A DNA stretch of 64,000 bases from Adenophora triphylla var. japonica. Lineage: Eukaryota; Streptophyta; Magnoliopsida; Asterales; Campanulaceae. This document shows positions 28,869 through 39,674 of the stretch, in pieces. Position 1 is the first letter of the stretch, and each line of letters opens with the position of its first letter. The notes under the pieces are model-generated. The model was not told where the DNA came from. It was given only the letters and a program-made list of their open reading frames with translations, and did not search any database. Both the position numbers and the translations under genes were made by a program. The stretch is taken from the NCBI GenBank assembly GCA_022495995.1, contig JAFEMH010001352.1, positions 124,001-188,000 on the forward strand, read 5' to 3'.

Positions 28869-31800
28869 CTAGGCTAGGGGTTATCTATCCTTGAGCAAGA
28901 GAAAAAAGAATATAGTCTCTCAGTCAACCTTCGTAGGTTCTAGTACTTTTCTCTTTCAATCAAGTCCTCTACGGACATTGTATTTAATCTTCAATTTTTT
29001 ATAAAAGAGTCTTCTTCTTTTCTTGCTAGACTTAAGACATTATTTGCACACCTACATTACATTTAATGAAATGGTCTTATTTTATATGATCACTTGCATT
29101 GCTCAACAGACAATCTCTCGAAATAATTCACGTTCCGATTAATCAGTGTGAGAAAGTCAACTAATGCCATCAAGCCATACACTTTCCTTACCCCACAAAA
29201 GGCCTTCATCAAAGCCATACACTTTCCCAAACCATGTCCTCACCTTCACCTTGACCAAGTCAACGACGGCGGCATTGTTAAGGGACAACAAAAGGCCACT
29301 CGGCTTGAAGATTGACCCCGTGTCGACAACAACCTAGGAGCTTGGCTTAGACCTCAAGGGTATCAAGAATGTTCAAGGGGGCTTGCCTTGGCCCTCGGGT
29401 GCTTCAAAAAAAAAAAAAATGTAGTGCAAAAGAGTAATACCCACTAGTGAAAATCCCAAAAAAGGGCAAGCCTAGGCAAAAACAGGGTTGCACATAAAAA
29501 AAAAAAAAAAAAAAAAGGAAAAATCTTAGTGCAAAAAGAGTAATGCCCGGTAGGCCGAAAATCCCAAAAAATGGCAGTCTAGGCAAAAAACGGGGTTGCA
29601 CATAAAAATAAACAAAAAAAAAAAAAAAAATGAGGCCAAGGACCCGGCGTTACCAATCAAAAGCTTGACGGGGGCAAGACCAAAGCTCAAAAAATGAAAG
29701 TTGTCGACAAACAATGGGGCGGTCGAAGCAAAAGCGAAGCATTTCATAAGCCTTTAGGCATATGCAAGTCCTTTCTCCCCCAATGATAGACGAGAATCAG
29801 AAAGCTATTGAAGCAGCCGTCCAAGAATGACTTGGTCAAGGAATCATCCCGAGGCCCATGCCTCATCATCCAGTCTTCTCATCCTAGCCTTTTCACTAAA
29901 GGAACCACAAATCCCATTTCCCAAAACAGTCCGGCCAAGGCCGAACTACGGCGACCTGAGCTCCTCACAATGAGGGGAACGTAGGCAACCAGCAATGGTC
30001 CGGTCATAAGCATATTCAAATTCCCGAAAACCCGGTCTCATCAAATTCAAATCCCAGAAAACCCGGTCTCATCAATGACCCTCCCTATACACAAACCTTT
30101 CTTTCACACCAGCCAACCTTGATCCGCGACACTGGTTGACTTTCTCCTCATGACTAATAAGAATGTTTTTTTTTATATCGAGATTAGTGGTTGAATAACC
30201 CGAACATCAATAAAGGGTTTTAAGCAATCTTGTGATCATTGTAAATAAAACAAGTTTTCAGATGTCTTGACAAGTCTTCTCTTTCTACATCTTAGGAAAA
30301 ATAGTGCTAAACACTGATTTTCTGTCAGCAGGGGCTTCCATACACTTTTACCAACCTTTCTACGCTTATACTCTCTCAAAAGAGTCAGACCCAAAGCGAG
30401 CTTTTGTGCCTACATCGAATAAGGCCATCAAAATAACACAAGATCGGGATCTATTCCCACCTTTCGAAAAATATGCCCCTGCATGTATAAATTTCTAAGA
30501 ATATTGTCTTTCACATTTCCTTTAGGTTGACTGATCGACTAAGGAAAATAAAAAAAATAATAAAAAAAAAAGAGAGAGAGAGAAGGATAGGTTTTCCCTC
30601 TTCTGCCACAATTCGCATTAGGGCTGCCTCGAAAACTCTGTCAAAGCATTCCTTTAAACTGGGGCTTCTTTAGCCATTTTCGGGGTTCGCATCGGGTTCT
30701 TCACTAGGTCCCTAGATGGGTTCAGTTTTGTTCAGATCAACCTCAGGATCACTTCCGCAGTACCAGTCATATTGGGATTTTCGCTAGGTCACCAGACTGG
30801 GGCTTCGCCAAGTCACTTCGCCTACTCAGTTCATTCAACCGGGGCTTTGCCAAATGAAAGGATCTTTCCTTGCTTTAGTAAGATATTGGGGCTTTGCAGA
30901 AAGTTTTTCCTCAGACCGGGGCTCCGATAAGTCACATCCATCCCTAGAAGAGAGGTTTGGTCACTTCAACATCTGCTTTGGTTATAAAAGCCTGTCAGCA
31001 TCAGCTTCAAGCGCCAGAGTTTAAGAAAAGGACCTTAATCAAGACCCGAGGTTTAAACCCAGTCTCAGCCCAAGGAGGAATTCTAGTCCACGTTGACAAC
31101 ATCTCAATAAAAGCAGCAGTTCAGTCCACACCCAAGGAATATGATCCCACTTGCTTGAAACCCGTCTTTAACAATTTCCAAATACATTCCCTATGTGCAT
31201 CCAGACCCAGTCTCTACCATTGTTTCCAAGAAAAAAAAATCACCCCCAGGCTCAAGTAACGTGCCAATTGCTAAAAATAACATTTTCTCCCAAAAACGCC
31301 TCCGTTACTTCCGTTATAACGAGATAACGCTAGGCGACAGTTTCCTAATTGTCAAAAATCCAACTTTGGCTACCTCTATCACAGATTGAGAAGTATGCTC
31401 AAGTTTTCCGATTATAGGCGCCTCTATCTACTCGATAGTGACGTAAGCTTTAGCTTCCTCAGGTGATGACCTCCACTAATCGTCAAAACCTCAAGAATCC
31501 TAGACATCGTTCCTAAACTGTCTAGGTAAAGCTTGAACTACGATCAAGGCTTGATTCCTCCGGGATACGTAGGTAGCCTTTCATAAAAGGTTCAGCCATC
31601 CGACCACTTTGGTCACCTTTTTCTTCCTCCACTCTCCAATGGTGCGTAAGCTTTTCATAAAAGTCCAATTTTTTGACCACATTGGTCACCCCTTTTGATT
31701 TGGCACATTCCTTGTAGGATCGGTTGTTTGACCTACTAGGTCACCCCGTTTCCATCCTTATAGGAAGGGACCAAATATCTCTTTGCCATTGTCCCAAGAA

Positions 31801-32306
31801 GGCCGGGTAAGTGATCTCTTTTGGTCACCCAATTCCAACCTGTGTCTGCAATTCCATTCCAGTTCCAAAGGCATTAAAAAGCACAGTTCAGGCTTACTAA
31901 GTCGCGCGACATACTAAGCCTCTGTGGCCTGTTTTTACCATTTTGCCCCCGAAGGCTCCATTTTACAATTTTGTCCCCCCGTAGGCTTCTTTTACCCTTT
32001 TATTGCCCCTGGCATTTTCAATCACTTTCAATTCAGTTTTCCCTCTAGTGCCCCCGAGGCCTATTTTACAAATTTACCTCTGTGATTCAGTTTATTTGCC
32101 CTTGGCATTTTCAATTTTATTTTTCAAATAATCAGGATACATCCAGTTTTCTTTACAAAAAATTATTCGGGTGCGTCCCACTTTTCTTTACAAGAACTAT
32201 TGATTCCTTCCAACTTCTCTACAAAATCCAACCTTTTTCGCAATCTCCGTTATTCCGTTATAACGGGATAACGTTAGGTGACAGCCTCCGAATTGTCAAA
32301 ACTCTA
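28869..32306 (+). other. Non-coding 3' region of element 2, part 1
   Basis: Holds remnants of post-pol sequence instead of pol: two ~115-bp repeats at 29404-29630, the nested hairpin at 29943-29990, a stretch with recurrent GGGGCTTCG-type phrases (30660-30960), hairpin 31535-31578 and several GACCAC..TTGGTCAC motifs from 31600 on. Short open frames here (for example 30957-31259) have no recognisable similarity. Confidence 0.6.
29404..29630 (+). repeat. Duplicated post-pol block of element 2 (~115 bp units)
   Basis: Two units each read TAGTGCAAAAGAGTAAT, CCCAAAAAAGGGCA-like, CTAGGCAAAAAC and GGGTTGCACATAAAA, separated by long A runs. Element 3 has the same duplication directly after its pol stop at 49300-49490. 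TAGTGCA and TGCACAT at unit ends are partly complementary. Confidence 0.75.
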
Positions 32307-34250
32307 AACTTGTGCTACCTCTATCCGCGAATAGTGACGTATGCCCAAGTCATTCCAACTTGTGCTACCTCTATCCGCGAATAGTGACGTATGCCCAAGT
32401 CATTCCAACTTGTGCTACCTCTATCCGCGAATAGTGATGTATGCCCAAGTCATTCCAACTTGTGCTACCTCTATCCGCGAATAGTGATGTATGCCCAAGT
32501 CATTCCAACTTGTGCTACCTCTATCCGCGAATAGTGATGTATGCCCAAGTCATTCCAACTTGTGCTCCAACTTGTGCTACCTCTATCCGCGAATAGTGAT
32601 GTATGCCCAAGTCATTCCAACTTGTGCTACCTCTATCCGCGAGTAGTGATGTATGCCCAAGTCATTCCAACTTGTGCTACCTCTATCCGCGAATAGTGAT
32701 GTATGCCCAAGTCATTCCAACTTGTGCTACCTCTATCCGCGAATAGTGATGTATGCCCAAGTCATTCCAACTTGTGCTACCTCTATCCGCGAATAGTGAT
32801 GTATGCCCAAGTCATTCCAACTTGTGCTACCTCTATCCGCGAATAGTGATGTATGCCCAAGTCATTCCAACTTGTGCTACCTCTATCCGCGAATAGTGAT
32901 GTATGCCCAAGTCATTCCAACTTGTGCTACCTCTATCCGCGAATAGTGATGTATGCCCAAGTCATTCCAACTTGTGCTCCAACTTGTGCTACCTCTATCC
33001 GCGAATAGTGATGTATGCCCAAGTCATTCCAACTTGTGCTACCTCTATCCGCGAATAGTGATGTATGCCCAAGTCATTCCAACTTGTGCTACCTCTATCC
33101 GCGAATAGTGATGTATGCCCAAGTCATTCCAACTTGTGCTACCTCTATCCGCGAATAGTGATGTATGCCCAAGTCATTCCAACTTGTGCTACCTCTATCC
33201 GCGAATAGTGATGTATGCCCAAGTCATTCCAACTTGTGCTCCAACTTGTGCTACCTCTATCCGCGAATAGTGATGTATGCCCAAGTCATTCCAACTTGTG
33301 CTCCAACTTGTGCTACCTCTATCCGCGAATAGTGATGTATGCCCAAGTCATTCCAACTTGTGCTACCTCTATCCGCGAATAGTGACGTATGCCCAAGTCA
33401 TTCCAACTTGTGCTACCTCTATCCGCGAATACAACTTGTGCTACCTCTATCCGCGAATAGTGACGTATGCCCAAGTCATTCCAACTTGTGCTACCTCTAT
33501 CCGCGAATAGTGATGTATGCCCAAGTCATTCCAACTTGTGCTACCTCTATCCGCGAATAGTGACGTATGCCCAAGTCATTCCAACTTGTGCTACCTCTAT
33601 CCGCGAATAGTGACGTATGCCCAAGTCATTTCAACTTGTGCTACCTCTATCCGCGAATAGTGACGTATGCCCAAGTCATTTCAACTTGTGCTACCTCTAT
33701 CCGCGAATAGTGACGTATGCCCAAGTCATTTCAACTTGTGCTACCTCTATCCGCGAATAGTGACGTACGCTCAAGTTTCCCAACTTAAGTTACCTCTATC
33801 TCCGTCATAAAAGAGATAGCGCCATAAGCTTCTTCAGGTGACAGCCTCCGAATTGTCAAAATCTCAAGGATCCTAGACATCGTTCCTAACTATCTAGTGA
33901 TGCTTGAACTACGATCAAGGCTTGATTCCTCCGGGATACGTAGGTAGCCTTTTATAAAAGGTCCAGCCATTCGACCACTTTGGTCACCCTGTTTCTTTGT
34001 CACTCCTCAGTGATAAAGCGCCCCCTCATAGAAGTTCAGATATCCGACCACCTGGGTCACTCCTAGCATATCCCAGTAGGATCAATTGCTTGACCTCCTA
34101 GGTCATTTTCTCCTCTTTGTCCCCGGAAGAGACCGGTTTCTCTTCTTCCTTCCCCAGCGGATCCTAATTCCGAACTACGGCTGGCTTGATTCCTCCGGAT
34201 ACGTAGGTAGCCTTCCAAAAGGTTCACCACTCGACCGCCTTGGTCTCCCA
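31535..34250 (+). repeat. Duplicated flanks of the satellite with hairpins and GACC..GGTC motifs
   Basis: Blocks CCTAGACATCGTTCCTAA, CTTGAACTACGATCAAGG, CGGGATACGTAGGTAGCC and CGACCACTTTGGTCACC occur both before (31497-31620) and after (33872-33990) the 50-bp array, and again shortened at 34172-34240. Seven or more GACC(A/T)C...GGTCA inverted motifs lie between 31600 and 34240. Confidence 0.7.
32307..33775 (+). repeat. 50-bp tandem satellite, about 28 units
   Basis: Unit: AACTTGTGCTACCTCTATCC, GCGAATAGTGATGTATGCCC, AAGTCATTCC. Copies are almost identical. Four units carry a 12-bp AACTTGTGCTCC insertion (near 32562, 32982, 33235, 33297) and one is shortened at about 33430. Edge units have GACGTATG, internal units GATGTATG. 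A diverged single-copy relative at about 31370-31410 (GCTACCTCTATCACAGATTG) may be the progenitor. Open frames through the array are artefacts of repetition. Confidence 0.97.
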
Positions 34251-34332
34251 ATCCGTCTCGGCATTCGCCAGATCGGATCCTTTTCTATCGACAACCCCAC
34301 TCGCCTTGCAAGTGACGTTGCCGAGGGGCTTC

Positions 34333-35945
34333 TGTAAGTACCCAAATCTGGCTCATGCCTTCCGGTTAATTTTCCCGACATTTCGGTAAGTTTCCCGGTA
34401 ATTCCCCGGACCTTCCTAGTGTTAGGAAATGTCTGGAGCAGTCCCAAATTAAGATTAGGGCTGTAGGGAGCCTTCCTAATTAAGAAAACACGTTTTTCTT
34501 AATTAGGGAGAAGGTTCTAGAATAATGCCACCTTGCATGGTTCTAGAATGCTGAGTCACAATGGATAAGACCGCACGACCTCATTTGCAAAGGGCCTGCA
34601 GCCGCACGACTTCATTAGCCTTATCCAGACTGCCTATAAATAGAGCCCTCCTCTACCCATTTCAACACAACAACAACACAAACAATCAACAAACACACAC
34701 ACTCCACAGCAATCAAGACGTGAAGAAAACCCTTGAAGGCTCAAGAAGGCGAAGAAGAAGCTCAAGAAGCCATCTCCCTCCTCCTTGAAGACCCAAGAAG
34801 AACCTCTCCTCCTAGCTCCGTCCGAAGAAGCTGAAGGAAACGATTGGTAACCTCGCACGCCCTAACCTTGCATTTTAAATTGATATACTTGCTCATTGCA
34901 TTCATATATCTTGCTTGGGACTTGGCATTTATTCATAAAGATCATTTCTTTATCACCCCCTTCCCCTTAGCATGCATTAAGATCCTCATTTGTCATAAAA
35001 ATGTAGTCTTTTTCATAAAGGTGCATCCTTTGCACCTAAAATCCCTATTTTCCAATAAAAATGTCATCTTTATGCATCATTTGCATATAAAGATCAAATC
35101 TTTTTCAATAAAAATGCATCCTTTGCATCAAAACCCTTTTTTCAATGCATCATTTGCATAAAAATCCTATCTTTATGCATCATTTGCATAAAGATCATTT
35201 CTTTCAATCAAAAAGCATCATTTGCTAAAACCAAAATGTCATCTTTTCATTAAAGAGTCATTTTCATCATGCATTTCCCCTTTCCCCCAACCTTGGAACG
35301 GACCAGTGTAAAAGTTCTCATCTTTGCATCGTTCCTTCCATTAAAGGTTCATGATTTCTTTAGGAAAAGGATAACCTTGAACCCTATATCTCCGATTATC
35401 GCTTAAGAATGAGTATGAAGCCTCTATACGAGCTCGTAGTCTTAAAGCGTAGGATTGATGGGCTAAGGACATTCCTTCCTAAAGAACCTCATCTTTGACC
35501 AAAAGAGAGTCATTCTCTCGATCACGCAAGTCCCGAGGGTCCCGAGGTTTTAAAATGCGATGATCACAAGTCATAAGATGAGGACGGGATCATAATCCCA
35601 AATACATAAATTCCAAGAAATCCCGAGCGACAACCAACAAATGGTTTGTACGTCCGGAAGATAACTTGGGACATTCCCCCTTTTTACTTTCAAACACATG
35701 CATACAAAGAAAGCACGCAAGCAAACACGATTAATGAAATCTCGGGAGACTTGCTCCGGCAAGGCACTTTGGGTGAACGCCAAACGTTCTTCCCAAGGGG
35801 TAACTTAACCTCCGAACCCATAAAACCTTTTTTTCAAAGTTTTGAGGTAATCAAAATGGCGTGGCGACTCCGTTTTTCAAATAACTCGGATGTCTTCAAA
35901 CTCGCGTGAATTCCAATAAACAAAAATTTGGGGCACACATTCACA
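34333..35945 (+). repeat. LTR-b: 3' LTR of element 2
   Basis: Near-identical to LTR-a. Preceded by a purine-rich GCCGAGGGGCTTC that could serve as the polypurine tract. Differences from LTR-a include both palindromes changed from CCGCACGG to CCGCACGA, CCGG to AGG near 34424, GACCG to TAG near 35434 and GCACAC to GCATAC near 35699. Confidence 0.95.
34566..34643 (+). promoter_or_regulatory. LTR-b palindrome pair and TATA box
   Basis: CCGCACGACCTCATTTGC and GCCGCACGACTTCATT precede TATAAATAG (34635). Both copies carry the same G-to-A change relative to LTR-a. Confidence 0.6.
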
Positions 35946-35950
35946 CTCGT
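35946..35950. repeat. Target-site duplication of element 2, right copy (CTCGT)
   Basis: CTCGT follows the LTR end ...CATTCACA, matching 23862-23866. Confidence 0.93.
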
Positions 35951-37301
35951 GCCTCGATCCGGATCTCTTCCCTGCGAGTCTGCAAAAGGGGTCATCTCTC
36001 CGTTAATCGGTCAACTTTAGTCTCATAGTCAAACAAAGCGTCTCCTGTGACATCCTGAGGGTTAGCCTAAGCTTCTGCACTCTTAAGGCTGTAGCTGAGA
36101 TGACAATCTTGCCACAGAATCGCCTCGTGCCTGCTCCCCAAAATCAATTGGGTCTACCCGAGATGCTGCTCGTACCAATCCAGGTACTCGGTGGTCAAAA
36201 CAACACTCTCCCGACGTCTAAGGAGTACCACAGGAGGGAAGGCAGAATATTTTCATACCCTCAAAAAGAAAAGGAAGGAATCTAGATCTGTCATAGAGAA
36301 AGAAGCTACCTCCAAGGTGGCAATGTCGTTCCAGCCCAACAAAGGCTCCTGCCTCATACCGAACTGTCGAGAAACGAGCAATGGGATGTAGAAAGAGGAC
36401 CAAGACAACCCCGAAACTCTAACAACATAGGAACCTTCCTGAAAGGCCCTCCTAGTCTAAATTCCCCAATGGGGAACCCACCAATGGATCTGATACATGC
36501 CAAGATGAGCCATCCACCTTTCCCTGGCGGACTGATCCATATCCAAGATAAGAGGCCGCTGAGCAAACGTCCACGGACTGAAGATGACGGAGACACAGGC
36601 ATAGCTTGAAGCCTTTCTCGTAACCACAAGGTGAGCAAAACGGGACTTCCCCCACACATAAACTTGTCCCCCATCGCCAAGAGATCTATGCCATGGAGGG
36701 TTTCCTCCAGAACCAAAGGTGCAATATCCTCACCAGCTCGGCAATGGCCTACCACATCCAATAAAGCGCCGTCACATACCCCAAGGGAGATGACCATGAA
36801 AAGCGTTGCTATCACGCACAAAGCAAACGCATTTCACGAGACATCGCTCTCGTCATCACCCATAAATCTCTTGGGAAGTGCAGAAATATCAATATGACCA
36901 GAAACAAACGTCATACCTTGCGCTTCCCCCAACGAAGCCCGAAGAAAATATGAGAGCTTCACGCTCACAATCGCACCCCCGACCAAAGGAAGCGAGATAG
37001 CCTCCACCTCCGGTCCCCCAAGCAAAGCCCAAAAATCTTCAAAAGTGGGCATGACTTCATTGTAGGAGAAGATATACACATGCCTCCTCGTATCCCAGAA
37101 CCTCGCGGCCGCCCGTAACAACTCCCAATCAGGAGCTAATTCCTTAAGAGACCAAATGGATTTGAGTTGAAATCTCACCTCGGAAGCCCGTTTGTTGTGC
37201 TTCATGTGGTGCCTCATCCACGTCTTAAGTCGCTCAAGGAAGTGCACTTGCCTCTCCTTCGAAAGCCTTGGGAGATTTCTCGGAACAAACGATGAATCCA
37301 T
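35951..37301 (-). pseudogene. Accessory gene B of element 1, 5' and middle part (DUF7745-like)
   Basis: The reverse strand starts at ATG 37301 (MDSSFVPRNLPRLSKERQ). The body reads LKELAPDWELLRAAARFWDT, RRHVYIFSYNEVMPTFEDFW, ALLGGPEVEAISLPLVGG and FLRASLGEAQGMTFVSG, matching element 3 gene B (PPDWDLLRAAAKFWDVRRHV, SYNEIVPTHEDF, ALIGGPETEAVSIPL). The second half (CDGALLDVVGHCRAGEDIAP, VLEETLHGIDLL) is shifted out of frame near 36835, and more frameshifts follow before 36100. It ends at the element 2 insertion; the last ~57 codons are at 23695-23866. The domain resembles plant proteins annotated as DUF7745, related to the aminotransferase-like plant mobile domain; biochemical role unknown. Confidence 0.75.
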
Positions 37302-37769
37302 GACAAAAATGGAGTTTTTTGAGAAAAGGGAGAAGAAGAACCGAATTGGCTGTGATTTAGGAAATGGGAGGATTAGAAAATCCAGATTTCCTGCAAATTT
37401 TATCCCCTTCTTCAAAGCAACAAGTGTCCGTATGGACCTCTTTGCATGCAAGAGTGGTCCGTACGGATCTCTTTGCACCCCAGCTAATTTTTTCAGCAAA
37501 CACAAAACAGTTGCTGCCTGCAGCAGGATTTTGCACCCGACTGCTCAAAAAGTCTACCAAAGCTGTTTTCAGCCCCCATACACTAAACACAAATATGCAT
37601 TTCCAGCTCATGCGACATGCACAAAAACAAAAAATAAAGGGTAGAAACAATTCCTAGGCCAGTCCCTATGGAATTTCAAATAAATAATTCATTACATAGC
37701 ATAATACTTTGTCCATACATACAAATGTTGGCTATTCTACAAATACAAAAAACAAAAAAAAGAGGAGTC
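37302..37769. promoter_or_regulatory. Intergenic region upstream of gene B (element 1) with two GTCCG palindromes
   Basis: Between the stop of gene A (37770) and the ATG of gene B, both on the reverse strand. It contains GTGTCCGTATGGAC (37424-37437) and GGTCCGTACGGATC (37456-37469), each with flanking TTTGCA or GCAA. These are the same palindrome family as in LTR-d. Element 3 has a CCGCACGGC pair at the matching place. Confidence 0.6.
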
Positions 37770-39674
37770 CTACTCCGAGTCATCATCACCATCGCCCGAC
37801 GGGAACCCCTGCATCCCTGTAAATCTGGCAGCTACCTCCTCATCGTCAGAAAGCTCGACCCCCTCCTCGATCGATTACTCTAGGTAATCTGAAGAAGTAA
37901 GGCCGGCAAAAGGATCAAAGAAGGGAAACGAGGACAAACCCTCACCCTGCGCACTGGATGGAGGGAAGAACTGATGAAGCGTTCGCGTCCTTCGACCCTT
38001 CGAAGAGTTTCCCGCGTCATATCTATGCCACCCCCGAGTCGGCATCTCAGGATGAGGATTAGGCTGTGGATCCGCTTCAGCCCTTGAAGAAGGAGTATCC
38101 ACGAATCTCCTCGAAGGCATTAGCTCGAAAGCCGCCACACTCCGCGATGACCCGCAGGACATCCTCCTCAAAAGATTCTTTATGAAAGCCCTCAACCCCA
38201 GATACTGGCGGGTGATCACGTCAACGGTCCGCCCGGAGACCTACACAACAAACAAAAGAGATAAGATAAAGAAATACTCGACAAAAGAGATAAACAAAGG
38301 AAAAGACAAGATGCCAAGAAGGAAAAGAGTAAACAAACTCACCACAACATCTGGATCAACATAGTTGGCGGCAGGAACCTACTTTGGGATGGGCACAGAC
38401 ACCCTCCTCCTAGAGTCCCCGCGGACATAGGTGAAATTCGGCCTAGGCACCGGAACATCCTGAGGACGCGACGAACCAGTCTGCCTCTCCCTCGCCAACA
38501 CCTGAGGCATCCTCAGCTTCCGTCTGATGAAGGCCTCATACTCCTCACCCTTCAAGATAAACTCCCCGTCTATTCCGACCCGGTACCTCCCGAACTCCAG
38601 CCTGTCCATCTCGGCAGGGCTCATTATATGGAGCGGCGGATCCCTCAAAACGCAGGGAGGAACATCGGCACCATGCTGCCAGAAGACCCTCTCCCCCAAG
38701 TACATCGAGTCGCAGGTGAGGCCCCATGAGAAGCTTCCTCTCGCGCGTCATCCAAGGAGCACCGTCCAACTCATCCTCGCCATGCAGTGACCGAGTGCAG
38801 TGCGGCAACCAGCCGGAGCTATCCCTCTCCGGGAATATACGTACATCCACATAGGTGATTGTGATCTTCCCCAGGCTAGGCCTCCTTTTCCTCGAAGAGC
38901 GCCCAACACAACATGGCAAGATACCCGATCACGGCCTCATCATGCGAGATCCACGCACGGCGGCACGGAAGATCTCGTATCACCACACCTGCCACAAAAA
39001 GCAGATAATGCTAAAAAAAAAGGGAAAAAGAAAAAAAGAAAAGAGGAACAATGACATTACAAAGCTACAAAGCAGTAAACTCATACCTCCAAGGCGAAGT
39101 CAAAGCACCCCAGAAAGTTGATCGCGCCCCGGATGAATTTATCCAAGGCAAAGTAGAGCTTGGCCAGGCCTGCCTCTCCCCAAGCAATATCACATACCCT
39201 CTCTAAATCCACCAAACTCTCAAGCAGAGAAAATAGAGCGGTGGTAGAGTGATTCGAGAACAATGTCTCGGAAAGAGCAAACCATAAAAATGAGCATGCC
39301 AGCTGCTTCACCGACACTACCCCCGGACCTCGCCGGTACTCCCCAATGTTGGCCGTGATCCGTACCTCCACATCGTGATACAACATGCCCAAGCTCTTAC
39401 GGGGCGAAGGCACAAATCCCAAAAGCTCGATCAGATGCTCCTCAGACATCTGGTCGCTCCATGTCACCGACTCCCCCTTGAAGGACAACCCGGTGATAGC
39501 GGAAAAATCCATGGGAGTCATCGTCGTCTCCCCCTAGCTAAAGTAAAGGTGTACGTGTATGAATTACCCCACGATCACGCATGCAATACCGCATGGGTAG
39601 TTTGCAAATCATTTCAACAGCCGAGTCACCTCATCGTTGGAAAACACCAAATTAATGAAAAACGGAGTCGCCAC
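37770..39674 (-). pseudogene. Accessory gene A of element 1 (plant mobile domain, aminotransferase-like), 5' truncated
   Basis: Reverse-strand exons: about 39674-39086 (MTPMDFSAITGLSF, SVKQLACSFLWFALSETLF, DIAWGEAGLAKLYFALD, then donor GAG|GTATGA), about 38990-38370 (RYRVGIDGEFILKGEEYEAF) and about 38240-37770 (acidic tail GVELSDDEEVAARFTG, stop TAG at 37770-37772). The order and the [S/A]WGxAGLAxLYF motif are those of the plant mobile domain also found in MAIN/MAIL1 proteins. Damage includes a TAG for Trp near 39533, frameshifts near 38700 and a TAA near 37877. The N-terminus is cut by LTR-c at 39675. Confidence 0.75.

Larger units (their letters stand above)
23867..35945 (+). mobile_element. 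Element 2: complete, recently inserted Ogre/Tat-like LTR retrotransposon lacking pol
   Basis: 12,079 bp bounded by LTRs 23867-25480 and 34333-35945 that differ at only about 6-8 substitutions and five 1-2 bp indels by eye, with CTCGT target duplications. A tRNA-Arg-type PBS follows the 5' LTR. Only the N-terminal part of gag (27765-28868) is coding; protease, RT, RNase H, integrase and reversed accessory genes are absent. It is non-autonomous and must have been mobilised in trans. Leader and gag are homologous to element 3. The 3' third is repetitive, with a 50-bp satellite. Confidence 0.93.

Noticed and set aside
32082..33560. Repetitive frames (YLYPRIVTYAQ-type peptides) across 32.1-33.6 kb
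   Set aside because: The 50-bp unit is not a multiple of three. The peptides are by-products of the satellite and have no conserved start or flanking domain.
32307..33775. Regular repeats considered as a CRISPR array
   Set aside because: Units are contiguous and identical without unique spacers, and the context is a plant retrotransposon.
39655..39674. AAAAACGGAGTCGCCAC read as a reverse-strand PBS next to LTR-c
   Set aside because: The first 11 bases fit the tRNA-Arg PBS, but the continuation (TTTTTCA) matches an internal LTR phrase near 25397 better than the PBS, so it is more likely an LTR-derived scrap.
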